Shown: piece by piece, positions 1 to 8,238 of the stretch
Position numbering within the stretch: the first letter of the stretch is position 1
Layout: every line of letters starts with the position of its first letter
Assembly (NCBI RefSeq): GCF_012584445.1
Contig: NZ_JABAHI010000008.1
Location: 620,001 to 684,000 of the forward strand
DNA length: 64,000 bases
Reading direction: 5' to 3'
From: Olsenella sp. KGMB02461
GTDB taxonomy: Bacteria > Actinomycetota > Coriobacteriia > Coriobacteriales > Atopobiaceae
The notes under the pieces: model-generated
Told to the model about the DNA's origin: nothing
Seen by the model: only the letters and a program-made list of their open reading frames with translations
Database searches by the model: none
Translations under genes and position numbers: made by a program

Positions 1-543
1 GCGGATCTGCTGCTCGGTCATGCCGGGCTTGATGTAGGCGCAGATATGCTCGAAGGCATCGTCGGTGATCTCTTGGGCGCGGCGCAAAAGCGAAAGCTCC
101 TCGGCGTCTTTCACCATGCGCAGGGCCTGCAGGTCGCCATGGAGCACGGGTGTCAAGCACTGGGTGGACGCCTGCTCGACCTCATGGTCAAAATCCTGGG
201 CAAAACCCAGGCTCACCGTGTCTTCCAAAGCCACCACATGGCAGCGCTGGGCAGCGGCGAGCTTGGCCGCCCAGGCAGGGGCGCCTATGCGCTCCATGTC
301 GATCTGCCAGAAGGTATCAGGTCCCAGGCGCTCCTGGAAGGTGTTGTAATAGCGGGAGTCGGTATGAAACCACGCGCCCTCGCTGGTGATGAAGGCGATA
401 TGGGCCACCTCGTCGTCAAAGGTGCGCTCTGCACCGGTGAGCCAGCGAAGATCGGCGTTGTTGCGAAGGATCACGGCGTCGTAGCCGCGCTCTGCCATCA
501 GGCTGCGCAAACGCGCCAGGCGGCCTTCGGTAGATGAAGCCAT
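1..543 (-). CDS. Xaa-Pro aminopeptidase/dipeptidase, N-terminal part (cut by window edge)
   Basis: The reading frame is open from an ATG at 541-543 to the window edge, giving 181 codons of a longer protein. The translation starts MASSTEGRLARLRSLMAERG and continues with NNADLRWLTG and TDSRYYNTF, which is the creatinase-type N-terminal domain of M24B proline peptidases. The last visible part (KDAEELSLLRRAQEIT) is the usual linker into the pita-bread catalytic domain, which lies outside the window, so metal ligands cannot be checked. These enzymes remove or split X-Pro from peptides in the cytoplasm. A GAAAGGA ribosome site precedes the start. It follows the aroK-aroB pair on the same strand with a gap of about 77 bases and is probably co-transcribed. 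Confidence 0.85.
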   Translation of the reverse strand, partial: MASSTEGRLARLRSLMAERGYDAVILRNNADLRWLTGAERTFDDEVAHIAFITSEGAWFHTDSRYYNTFQERLGPDTFWQIDMERIGAPAWAAKLAAAQRCHVVALEDTVSLGFAQDFDHEVEQASTQCLTPVLHGDLQALRMVKDAEELSLLRRAQEITDDAFEHICAYIKPGMTEQQIR

Positions 544-620
544 GGGGAGTCCTTTCTCTCACGGTCCGTTAAAGTCCGTCCCCTAGCTTAGCCATTTCGC
601 CAGCTGCTTGGGCCTAGGAG

Positions 621-1928
621 CTACCCCTCGCTTCGATTCTGTGACAGAAGCGCGCGTCTGGCCTGGCACCAGGCCTCCAGGTGCTCGTCGAGCACCTCGT
701 CAGGGATGGATGCCAAGCGTACGCGGCCGATGTCGTGAGGCACCGCGATCATGGGCTTGCCGGAGAGCCTCACGCTTTCCTGCAGGATGGCTTCCTTGAG
801 TGCGCCGGGATCTACCTGGCAGGCCAGCTCCCCTACGCCCAACCGGTCCAGTAGGGCATCTTGAGCGAATACGAAGTCCACCGATGTGCCCACCGCACCC
901 ACTCCCAGGCGAGAGGCAAAGCGCAATCCTTCGCCGCGAAGCGTTGACAGAGGGGCATGAGGCACCAGGCCGGCCAGTGCGCGAGCAAAGACCTCGCCAT
1001 AGGAAAGCGACTGGCGCACCGCCACAGAGGAAGAGGCGTTCACTCGGCCAAAGCCGCGGGCGGCCTCCAGAGCCTGGGTTTGGGTGATCTCGATATCACC
1101 TGCCGCAATGGCCTCCGAGCGCATGACCAGGTCGTTAAAGGCATCTTTGGACTCACAGGCAGCAGCCACCACCATAAGCACCCGGCCATGAAGCGTGGAC
1201 TCCACCGGAGAAGCCAGCTGGCAGATCTCCGGATCGCTGTAGCACATGGCCATGCGAGTGCGGAAGCTCACCGCAGCAGAGTCGGCGCCTGCAGCCAATG
1301 GCTTGGGCCGAGAAGGGCAGCAAATGAGCGCATCGAGCCCAAGGGGAACAGCAGCCAACGACATGCCGCCGCACCAGGTGCTGGAGATAAAGACGTCCTC
1401 GGAAACAGAGGCCAGTCCCCCTATAGCCACGCAGATGTCGCCGGGATTGATGCGCTCTCGTGCCAACACCTCGTAGGTGGGGGCCAGGCCCTCCACCAAG
1501 CCTGCGTCACGAGCATCGTTTTGAGGCAGGCGCACTACGCGGAAGCCTGCGTCCATGACGATGCGAGAGAGCTCTTCCACCAGCTCCGGGTGAGCCGAGG
1601 CTTCTGCCATGAAGACGGCCCGACGGGCGCGACCCGTGCAAATCTTGAGGTCGCGGCCAAAACGGTCCAGCACAGAGGGCCCTAGGCGCAGATCGCAAGA
1701 GATGCCGTTGGAAGCCACCGACTGGCGGTGGATGCGGGGAGGCTCTGGCGCAGGCACGTCCACCGCCTGGGCTAAGACTACAGGGCTCAGCCCTGAAGTC
1801 GCCTCACTGGGAGCCGCCAAAGAGCTGGAAGCCGCGCCGGCTGCGCCCTTCTCGGCAGCTAAAGGCTCAGAAGTCGCGAGGGTGTCAGGGGCGTCGGCAG
1901 CGGATGCAGCAGGTTCCAGGTGGCTCAT
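621..1928 (-). CDS. aroB: 3-dehydroquinate synthase-like protein, active site degenerate
   Basis: 435 aa. The first 65 or so residues are an Ala/Ser/Pro-rich extension that normal AroB lacks. The remainder aligns with the dehydroquinate synthase fold: an NAD-site-like AIGGLASVSEDVF segment, a helix LVMRSEAIAAGDIEI where AroB has its lysine-bearing helix, then RQSLSYGEVFARAL and LRGEGLRFASRLG. In functional AroB the last two read LN-GHT-GHA and HGEAVAIG, and their histidines bind the catalytic zinc. Here they are YGE and RGE, and the GGK motif is not recognisable. The ATG overlaps the aroK stop by 4 bases (ATGA), so the two are translationally coupled. Either the enzyme is highly divergent or it is an inactive relative kept for another purpose. 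The family assignment is fairly sure; catalysis is doubtful. Confidence 0.75.
   Translation of the reverse strand: MSHLEPAASAADAPDTLATSEPLAAEKGAAGAASSSLAAPSEATSGLSPVVLAQAVDVPAPEPPRIHRQSVASNGISCDLRLGPSVLDRFGRDLKICTGRARRAVFMAEASAHPELVEELSRIVMDAGFRVVRLPQNDARDAGLVEGLAPTYEVLARERINPGDICVAIGGLASVSEDVFISSTWCGGMSLAAVPLGLDALICCPSRPKPLAAGADSAAVSFRTRMAMCYSDPEICQLASPVESTLHGRVLMVVAAACESKDAFNDLVMRSEAIAAGDIEITQTQALEAARGFGRVNASSSVAVRQSLSYGEVFARALAGLVPHAPLSTLRGEGLRFASRLGVGAVGTSVDFVFAQDALLDRLGVGELACQVDPGALKEAILQESVRLSGKPMIAVPHDIGRVRLASIPDEVLDEHLEAWCQARRALLSQNRSEG
1849..1857 (+). repeat. First of 21 exact copies of the dispersed 9-mer TTCTCGGCA / TGCCGAGAA
   Basis: Copies with TTCTCGGCA on the plus strand start at 1849, 8279, 11084, 18679, 20919, 26070, 30224, 53103, 55470, 59075, 61932. 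Copies with TGCCGAGAA on the plus strand start at 4871, 8351, 31484, 36523, 36671, 40146, 41211, 42918, 53120, 61949. Seven of them extend to the full 13-mer ending in ACCC (8275, 20915, 30220, 31484, 40146, 53099, 53120). Chance expectation for one 9-mer in 64 kb on both strands is about 0.5. Confidence 0.9.
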
Positions 1929-2485
1929 AGCAGCCCTTCTTCCCAGAGCAGCGCGCCGCAGTCGCAGGCTACCTGCTCGAAGGTTTTTCCGGTGATTGAA
2001 ACGGTGTAATCGGCCACAGACATATAGAGGGGTCGCCGCTCCTCATAGAGCCAGGCCGCATGGACGCGGTCGCCCAGGTCGGGCCGGCGGTGGGTGGAGC
2101 GCATTTGGGCCAGCGAGTCCTCGAAGGTGCCGTCCAGAAAGACCACGTGGCCAAGCTCGCGCAAGAGCTCGCGGTTCTCCTGTGTGGCTACCGTGCCTCC
2201 TCCGCAGGCCACCAAAAGCGACTTCTCCTGCTTGAGGCCGAGGAGGGCCTTGTGTTCCTCGGCCCTGAAGGCTTGCTCGCCGTACTCGATCCACACGCCG
2301 GGCAGCGTGCCGTGGAGCCTGCGCTCCACCACGCGATCCAGATCTACCGTGCGACGGCGAAACATGCGCCCCAAATTGCGCACCACGGTGGACTTGCCCG
2401 AGCCGGAGAATCCCACAAACAGCAGATGGTCGCAATCCTCATGAATTACCAGCCCATCTTCCAGCGTGTGTGCCGGTGCGCTCAT
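1925..2485 (-). CDS. aroK: Shikimate kinase
   Basis: 186 aa. It phosphorylates shikimate with ATP in the chorismate pathway. The P-loop GFSGSGKST lies near residue 28, the substrate-binding aspartate and arginine region is VDLDRVVERR, the CGGGTV loop follows, and the lid carries HRRPDL. Length is normal for the family. An ORF extends 20 codons further upstream, but the ATG at 2485 sits behind a near-perfect AGAGGAGG and is the better start. The gene overlaps the next one (aroB-like) by 4 bases. Upstream on the same strand lies the prepilin peptidase, about 70 bases away. Confidence 0.92.
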   Translation of the reverse strand: MSAPAHTLEDGLVIHEDCDHLLFVGFSGSGKSTVVRNLGRMFRRRTVDLDRVVERRLHGTLPGVWIEYGEQAFRAEEHKALLGLKQEKSLLVACGGGTVATQENRELLRELGHVVFLDGTFEDSLAQMRSTHRRPDLGDRVHAAWLYEERRPLYMSVADYTVSITGKTFEQVACDCGALLWEEGLL

Positions 2486-2557
2486 AGGTCCTCCTCTCGC
2501 TCGTCTCAGGCGCCTCCTACCGATACTAACACCCGCGCCCCGCACCTTCGCAGCTCA

Positions 2558-3043
2558 TCAAAGCCCTGCCTCCGTTGCCCACCACCACACAAGGCCGCAG
2601 CCCGCACAGATCCAAGGGCCTGCAGCAAAGTGGGCTCTCTTGCCGATAAGAGCCACTACCCCGCCTGCGCCACAGCCCAAAAGCCCGCCCATGAGGCCTG
2701 CCAGCGGGCCGGCTGCAGCCGTCAGGCACGCAAGAAGCTTGATGTCGCCCAGGCCCATGAGGGAGAGGTTGCGGCGGCGGCAGGCCAGCTCCAGCGCTGA
2801 GGCTGCCCCTAAAAAGACCAGCGCAGAGCCTATGCAGATTGCAGGATGTGGCGGCACGCCCCAAAGGGCGGCCCCCAAAGGGGCACTGGCAACGGCCAGG
2901 GCACGAGGATCTCCCCAAACGCGCGCTCCCTGAAATCCCAAAGCCAGAAGTCCCGAAGCCAAAAGCAAGCCGTTGGGCAGGCGGCGCCATCGAAGATCGC
3001 TGAGAGAAGCGGCAACAAGCAACGCCGCCCAGATCCCCCACAT
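2558..3043 (-). CDS. Type IV prepilin peptidase (A24 family, short form)
   Basis: 161 aa, almost entirely hydrophobic with several membrane segments. The two catalytic aspartates of A24 peptidases are visible: DLRWRRLPN near residue 17 and the GxGD motif MGLGDIKLL near residue 97. It lacks the N-terminal methylase domain of PilD, so it resembles the TadV/CpaA and short ComC-like peptidases. It would cleave the leader peptide of type IV pilins or competence pseudopilins at the inner face of the membrane. No pilin gene is adjacent: neighbours are aroK and yqeG, 12 bases upstream. It matters because type IV pilus machinery is what DNA uptake by natural transformation requires, and this window is dense in an uptake-like repeat. 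Confidence 0.85.
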   Translation of the reverse strand: MWGIWAALLVAASLSDLRWRRLPNGLLLASGLLALGFQGARVWGDPRALAVASAPLGAALWGVPPHPAICIGSALVFLGAASALELACRRRNLSLMGLGDIKLLACLTAAAGPLAGLMGGLLGCGAGGVVALIGKRAHFAAGPWICAGCGLVWWWATEAGL

Positions 3044-3055
3044 GTGAGCCAGTCC

Positions 3056-3628
3056 TCAGCGGGAGTCCTGGACGGGATAGGCGGGCTTCTCGGCCAAAGA
3101 GGCGGCAGAAGCCCCAGGAGTCGAAGGGGTTGCTTGGTGGTAAGCGGCGTCTTTTAAGGCCAGCTTCTCCATCTGGCGGAAGATGCGGGTGTACCAGAGC
3201 TCCTTGATGCTTTGGGGATCCACCAGGATAGAACGGACTCCCGCCAGGCGGGCAGCCAGAAGATCGGTAAATACTTGATCACCAATAAGCACTGTCTGGC
3301 TGACGGGCACGCCCATCTTCTTGCAGGCATGCCAGAGAGCGAAAGGCGCCGGCTTCATGGCGTGATCCACTCGGGAGATGCCCAGCTCCCGAGCAGAGGC
3401 CTCCACACGGGTGCTATGGAAGTTGTTGGACACAAAGCACACGGCGATGGAGGCAGCCTTCGCCTGGTCGATCCAGGCAGCCACCGATGCCGGGGCGCTT
3501 GCGGCGTCTCCAGGCACACAGGTATTGTCGCGATCCACCAGCACCAGGCGAATATTGTGATCTATCAGCGTTGATACGGGGATGTCCGAGATGGCGTGAA
3601 CGCGCATCCAAGGGGTCGCTAATGGCAT
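3056..3628 (-). CDS. YqeG-family HAD (subclass IIIA) phosphatase
   Basis: 190 aa. The HAD nucleophile motif is VLVDRDNTCV near residue 30, where relatives usually have DLDNTL. The SNN motif (CFVSNNFHS) and the acidic motif IGDQVFTD follow, with a lysine in HAMKPAP between them. This matches the YqeG branch, found in many Gram-positive genomes near shikimate and ribosome-assembly genes; the substrate is unknown. An AAGGAG lies 10 bases before the ATG. The C-terminal tail (SLAEKPAYPVQDSR) is unconserved and encodes a near-match of the dispersed repeat (TTCTCGGCC at about 3088). It lies 5 bases after mltG, in the same run of genes. Confidence 0.85.
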   Translation of the reverse strand: MPLATPWMRVHAISDIPVSTLIDHNIRLVLVDRDNTCVPGDAASAPASVAAWIDQAKAASIAVCFVSNNFHSTRVEASARELGISRVDHAMKPAPFALWHACKKMGVPVSQTVLIGDQVFTDLLAARLAGVRSILVDPQSIKELWYTRIFRQMEKLALKDAAYHQATPSTPGASAASLAEKPAYPVQDSR

Positions 3629-3633
3629 GGGCT

Positions 3634-5013
3634 CTAAGCTCCTTGATCGGCTTTGGCCTTGTCGATGGCCGCCAAATGCTCCTCATAGGTCTGCGAGAAG
3701 GTGTGGTTGGAGTAGGAGCCGTTCTCGATGATGAGGAAGTAGTAATAGTTGGTGGACGCTGGGGCCAACGCCGCTTGAATGCACTCGATGGAAGGGGTGC
3801 AGATGGGCGTAGGCGGAAGCCCCTTGTTGAGATAGCTGTTGTAGGGCGACTCTTTGAGCAGGTCGTCTGCGGTGACTTCGCCCCCGGTGGCATAGCCCAT
3901 GGTGGCGTCAGACTGCAGCGCCATGCCGTCGCGCAGACGGTTGTAGAGCACCGAGGCCACCAACGGCCTGTCGCTCTCCGAGACCGCCTCGCGCTCGATG
4001 ATGGACGCCATCTTGAGGATGTCGTAGTCAGTCATGGTGACATTGTAGGTCTGCTGGATGGCCGCCTCGCCGGCAGCGAAATCCACCTTGGACACCGCCT
4101 GCTGATAGCGATCCAGCATGGCTTTTATGACGCTTCTGGCATCCACCGTGGAGCCGGAGAAGTCATAGGTGGAGGCCCAGAGGAACCCTTCCAGCGAGTC
4201 ATCTTGAGCCGCAGACAAAAAGGGATAGGACTCCACCCAAAGGGAGGCCTTGGCCTGGTCCATGAAGTCTTGGGCGGGAATACCCAAGGCAGACTCCACT
4301 GCAGCAGCGGTTTTTGCCACCGTGAGGCCCTCGGGAACGGTCACGCGATTGGCCGAGGTATTGGGTCCCTTGGTGAGCTGGTCCACAATGGCCTCCACCG
4401 GCGTCCCTGCGGCAAAAACATAGGTGCCCGGCTTCAAGGACTGATCTGCCTTGGCAGCTGCCACCGCCTTGGTGAAGGTGGCAGTGTCGCTTACCAGCCG
4501 CGCATCCACAAAGGCCTGGGCGATCACGTCTGTGCCGGCGCCTTCTGGGATCTGCACCTCGATTTGGCCCTCGGTCGCAAGACCCGGGCCCTGTGGCTCC
4601 GGAGCGCTTTGGCAACCGCGCACCGCAACCATGATGAGCGCGCCAAGCGCCGCCACGACGACGAGGCCGACAATCAAAATACCTGCGCCCGCGAGCTTCT
4701 TGCGCCCAGCAGAAGCGCTATGAGCGCCCGATAGGCGATCACGAGGCTGCCCTGCCCTCCCAGTGCCCGAAAGCGCGCCGCGCGCCTGGGTCTGCCGCAT
4801 GGTGCGCTCCGATACCCGCCGAGTGGTCGCCCCTGAAGCCACGCGAGGTTCAGGCTGACGCCCCCTTGCTTGCCGAGAAGAGCTCACCCTGGATTGATTG
4901 GAGCCCAAGGAGTGGGCAGGCTGTCGTGGCGCAGAAGCTCTTTGAGGCTGGCGGCCGTCGCGAGTGGCCCCTGAATCTTCAGGGCCTACCTGTGATCGCC
5001 AGTGATTTGCCAT
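3634..5013 (-). CDS. mltG: Endolytic murein transglycosylase MltG
   Basis: 459 aa. The first 110 or so residues are an Arg/Ser/Gln-rich cytoplasmic tail, followed by one membrane helix (ILIVGLVVVAALGALIMVAV), a LysM-like region and the YceG catalytic domain. The catalytic glutamate lies in MASIIEREAV, followed by ASVLYNRL and PTPICTPS, typical of the family. The enzyme cuts nascent peptidoglycan strands at the outer face of the membrane and sets glycan length. It sits 6 bases after ruvX, a common pairing in Gram-positive bacteria (alaS-ruvX-mltG). One copy of the TGCCGAGAA repeat (4871-4879) lies in the disordered tail, where it is read as Ser-Arg-Gln. Confidence 0.93.
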   Translation of the reverse strand: MANHWRSQVGPEDSGATRDGRQPQRASAPRQPAHSLGSNQSRVSSSRQARGRQPEPRVASGATTRRVSERTMRQTQARGALSGTGRAGQPRDRLSGAHSASAGRKKLAGAGILIVGLVVVAALGALIMVAVRGCQSAPEPQGPGLATEGQIEVQIPEGAGTDVIAQAFVDARLVSDTATFTKAVAAAKADQSLKPGTYVFAAGTPVEAIVDQLTKGPNTSANRVTVPEGLTVAKTAAAVESALGIPAQDFMDQAKASLWVESYPFLSAAQDDSLEGFLWASTYDFSGSTVDARSVIKAMLDRYQQAVSKVDFAAGEAAIQQTYNVTMTDYDILKMASIIEREAVSESDRPLVASVLYNRLRDGMALQSDATMGYATGGEVTADDLLKESPYNSYLNKGLPPTPICTPSIECIQAALAPASTNYYYFLIIENGSYSNHTFSQTYEEHLAAIDKAKADQGA

Positions 5014-5019
5014 GCCGTC

Positions 5020-5439
5020 TTACCCTTTGTTCGTCTTGGCGTCGAGGTGGGATTGTAAGAAAAGCGATGCAGCCACCATATCGACCTTGCCGCGCATGGA
5101 CTTCTCTGAGAGCCCCTGCTCTCTCAAGATACGCTTGGCTTCCCGAGAAGACAGGCGCTCGTCGGCAAACTCCAGGGGAAGTCCGCAGGCCTGTGCAATG
5201 GCGCGGGCCTCCTCCTCAATGCGCGCCGCCTGCGGCCCCTCCTCGCCAGACAAAGTGAGGGGGCGGCCGCAGACCAGCACGTCAGGTTCATGGTCTTCCA
5301 AAACCCGCTTGAAACTGCGAGCCTGAGCGCGGACTTCCTGAGCAGGAAGCACGCATACCGGCGAGGCAACGGTGCCGGTGGCGTCGCTTGCTGCGATGCC
5401 CACCCGCCTCTCGCCAATATCCAAGGCCAGATAGCGCAC
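5020..5439 (-). CDS. ruvX: Putative pre-16S rRNA nuclease / Holliday junction resolvase RuvX (YqgF)
   Basis: 139 aa with the RNase H-like YqgF fold. The first strand ALDIGERRVGIA carries the catalytic aspartate; VCGRPLTLSGEEG and FADERLSSREAKR are the other family motifs, and the final aspartate lies in KVDMVAASL. Members mature 16S rRNA ends or resolve branched DNA. The start is GTG at 5437-5439, one base after the alaS stop, so translation is probably coupled to alaS. The order alaS-ruvX-mltG is widely conserved, which supports the call. Confidence 0.92.
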   Translation of the reverse strand: MRYLALDIGERRVGIAASDATGTVASPVCVLPAQEVRAQARSFKRVLEDHEPDVLVCGRPLTLSGEEGPQAARIEEEARAIAQACGLPLEFADERLSSREAKRILREQGLSEKSMRGKVDMVAASLFLQSHLDAKTNKG

Positions 5440-5440
5440 G

Positions 5441-8107
5441 TTATTGTTCCTGAGCTAGGCGCTCGCGCACCGCTTCTAGGGCCTGGGCGATGACCGCTGG
5501 GCCAGGCAGGCCGCCCTGAGCCATGGCAGGCTTGCCGCCGCCGCGGCCGCCAAAGGCGCCGGTTACCGCCTTTACCAGAGCACCGGCATCAAAGCCGGCA
5601 GCCACAGCCTCTTTGGTGCCGGCAGCCAGAAGCGAGGTCTTGCCCTCGTCAGACTGGGAGACCAGGAAGCAGGCGACAGGGCCTTTGGCCTGCCCGCGCA
5701 GGGTGTCCCATACACCACGCAGATCATGGGCGTCGCGGCCGTCCATGCGGGCCACCACGGCCTTGTAACCATCGCACTGGATGGCGGCAGCCAGGGCGTC
5801 CACCGCGGCGTTGGCGCCTGCGCCAGACAGGGCACGCTTGAGCTTGGCCTTGAGATCGCGCTCGCGGGCGAGCATATCGTCCACGGCGCCTGCCACAGAG
5901 GCCGGACGGCTCTTGAGAGCGGCAGCCGCAGCATCCAGCGCATCCAGGCGGCTGTTCACGTAGGAAAGGGCGCCCAAAGAGGTAACCGCCTCGATACGGC
6001 GGGCAGCGCTGCCAATGGAACTCTCAGAAGTGATCTTGAAGATGCCCAACTCGGAGGTATTGGAGGCATGAAGGCCGCCGCAAAGCTCTGCAGAGAAGGG
6101 CTGCGGGCCCTCACCTGCACGCACCACGCGCACCTCATCGCCGTACTTCTCACCAAAGAGGGCCACCGCACCCGAAGCCTTGGCGTCCTCCAGGCTCATG
6201 AGCTGTGTGGTCACCGGCAACGCCAGGAAGATCTGCTGGTTGACCATATCTTCTACCTGGGCTATCTGGGCCTGAGAAAGGGCCTCGAAGTGGGTGAAGT
6301 CGAAGCGCAGGCGATCGGGCGCCACAAGCGAGCCTGCCTGATGCACATGGTCGCCCAGCACCTTCTTAAGGGCAGCATCCAACAGGTGGGTGGCGGTGTG
6401 GTTGCGACGGATAAGCTCGCGGCGGCGATCATCCACCTCGGCGGTGACGATGTCGCCTACGCGCACGAAGCCGCCTTTGACGGCGCCCTCGTGGGCAATG
6501 AGACCGTCATGGGAGACGGCGTTCTCTACCTCCATGCGAAACTCGATGCCCGAGAGCTCGCCGGTATCGCCAACCTCGCCGCCCATCTCGGCGTAGAAGG
6601 GGGTGCGGTCAAGCACGACCTCCACCTTGTCGCCGGTCTCTGCACGCAGAACGCTCTCGCCGTCGCGCACGATGGACAGCACAGTGCAGCCGCGAAGCTC
6701 GCTCTCCTCATAGCCGCAGAACTCGGTGGCATCCACCGAGTCAGAGAGGGCTGTCCACACATCCACCTGGCTCCAGGCGTCAGAGTCGGTGGCGCCGGCA
6801 GCGCGGGCACGGGTGCGCTGAGCCTCCATGTCGGCATCGAATGCAGCTTGATCGATATCATGGCCTGCATTGAGGGCGATCTCACGGGTGAGGTCTACCG
6901 GGAAGCCATAGGTGTCGTGAAGGGTGAAGGCCACGTGGCCCGAGAGGGTCTCGCCCTCGCCAAGCTTGTCCAGCTCCTGCTCCAGATAGAGGCGGCCGGT
7001 CTCGATAACCGAGGAGAAACGGGCCTCCTCTGCGCGCACGGTGCCCTGGATAAGGGCGGAGTTGTCCACTAGCTCAGGATAGACATCGCCCATAAGGCGC
7101 GTGACCTCAGCCACATAGTCGCAGAGGAACGCCTCCTCGATGCCCAGCAGGCGGCCATGGAACACGGCGCGGCGCAGCAAGCGGCGCAGCACATAGCCGC
7201 GACCCTCGTTGGAAGGCAGGATGCCGTCTCCAATCATGAAGCTCACAGCGCGGCTGTGATCTGCAATGATGCGCAGCGAGATGTCTGCAGCAGGGTCTTC
7301 GCCGTATTTCTTGCCAGAAAGCCTCTCCCCTACCTCGATGAGGGAGTGCATAAGGTCGCCGTCATAATTAGATGACTTATGTTGCATGATAGCCGCCATG
7401 CGCTCCAGGCCCATGCCGGTGTCCACGTTTTGGTGGGGCAGGTCTACCAGCGTGCCGTCCTCTTGGCGGTCGAACTGGGTGAACACCAAGTTCCAAAACT
7501 CTAGGAAGCGGTCGCAGTCGCAGCCAGGGGCGCAGGTGGGACTGCCGCAGCCCACCTCTTCGCCCTGGTCGAAGTAGATCTCCGAGCAAGGGCCGCAGGG
7601 ACCGGTGGGGCCGGCGGCCCAGAAGTTGTCCTCCTCGCCCAAGCGCGAGATGTGGTCTTTGGCCACACCCAAAGACTCCCAGATCTCAGCGCAATCGTCG
7701 TCGTCCTCAAAGACGGTGAAGTAGAGGCGATCCTGGGGCAGGTGAAGATGGTTGACAATATAGTCGAACGCCCATTCGCAGGCCTGGCGTTTGGAATAGC
7801 CGCCAAAGGCAAAGTTGCCAAGCATCTCGAAGAAGGAGAGGTGGCGGCCATCCAAGCCGATGGCGTCGATGTCGTTGGTGCGCAAGCACTTTTGGCAAGA
7901 AGTGGCGCCGATGCCCTCTTTCAAGGTCTTGGTGCCCAGATAATACTGCTTGAACTGGTTCATGCCGGCGTTGGCCAAAAGCAGCGACGGGTCGTCGGGC
8001 ACCAGCGAAGAAGACGGGAACTTCTTGCAGCCGTGCTCTTCAAAAAAATCCAAGAACGACGAGCGAATCTCGGCAGTGGTCATAGTGGGAAAGTCAGAGG
8101 TAGACAA
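5441..8107 (-). CDS. alaS: Alanine-tRNA ligase
   Basis: 888 aa, full length. The class II catalytic core begins near FLDFFEEHGCKKFPSSSLVP, with the family motif NAGMNQFK. The editing domain shows the zinc-site HTATHLL and the CGGLHASNT cluster, and the C-Ala domain ends in the glycine-rich FGGRGGGKPAMAQGG. It charges tRNA-Ala and clears mischarged Ser/Gly. I choose TTG at 8107 because GAGGAGG lies about six bases before it; the first ATG (codon 9, MTTAEIRS) has no comparable site. The enzyme carries extra cysteines (CGSPTCAPGCDCDR) in an insertion also seen in actinobacterial AlaRS. Upstream lie about 130 non-coding bases that probably hold the promoter. Confidence 0.97.
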   Translation of the reverse strand: MSTSDFPTMTTAEIRSSFLDFFEEHGCKKFPSSSLVPDDPSLLLANAGMNQFKQYYLGTKTLKEGIGATSCQKCLRTNDIDAIGLDGRHLSFFEMLGNFAFGGYSKRQACEWAFDYIVNHLHLPQDRLYFTVFEDDDDCAEIWESLGVAKDHISRLGEEDNFWAAGPTGPCGPCSEIYFDQGEEVGCGSPTCAPGCDCDRFLEFWNLVFTQFDRQEDGTLVDLPHQNVDTGMGLERMAAIMQHKSSNYDGDLMHSLIEVGERLSGKKYGEDPAADISLRIIADHSRAVSFMIGDGILPSNEGRGYVLRRLLRRAVFHGRLLGIEEAFLCDYVAEVTRLMGDVYPELVDNSALIQGTVRAEEARFSSVIETGRLYLEQELDKLGEGETLSGHVAFTLHDTYGFPVDLTREIALNAGHDIDQAAFDADMEAQRTRARAAGATDSDAWSQVDVWTALSDSVDATEFCGYEESELRGCTVLSIVRDGESVLRAETGDKVEVVLDRTPFYAEMGGEVGDTGELSGIEFRMEVENAVSHDGLIAHEGAVKGGFVRVGDIVTAEVDDRRRELIRRNHTATHLLDAALKKVLGDHVHQAGSLVAPDRLRFDFTHFEALSQAQIAQVEDMVNQQIFLALPVTTQLMSLEDAKASGAVALFGEKYGDEVRVVRAGEGPQPFSAELCGGLHASNTSELGIFKITSESSIGSAARRIEAVTSLGALSYVNSRLDALDAAAAALKSRPASVAGAVDDMLARERDLKAKLKRALSGAGANAAVDALAAAIQCDGYKAVVARMDGRDAHDLRGVWDTLRGQAKGPVACFLVSQSDEGKTSLLAAGTKEAVAAGFDAGALVKAVTGAFGGRGGGKPAMAQGGLPGPAVIAQALEAVRERLAQEQ

Positions 8108-8238
8108 GAGATCCTCCTCATAGGGCTGCTAGGGACGCTCCCCCAAGCAGCATTGCTGGGCACAGATTCATTCATTCTAATTCAGAGCCGCCTTCTTGGC
8201 AGCGATCGCACCTCTATTGCTACGGCATCGCCATTCTC

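Noticed and set aside
5726-7072. 448-codon open frame on the plus strand opposite alaS
   Set aside because: Alanine-tRNA ligase on the other strand is certain; the frame is a by-product of GC-rich third positions and shows no protein family features.
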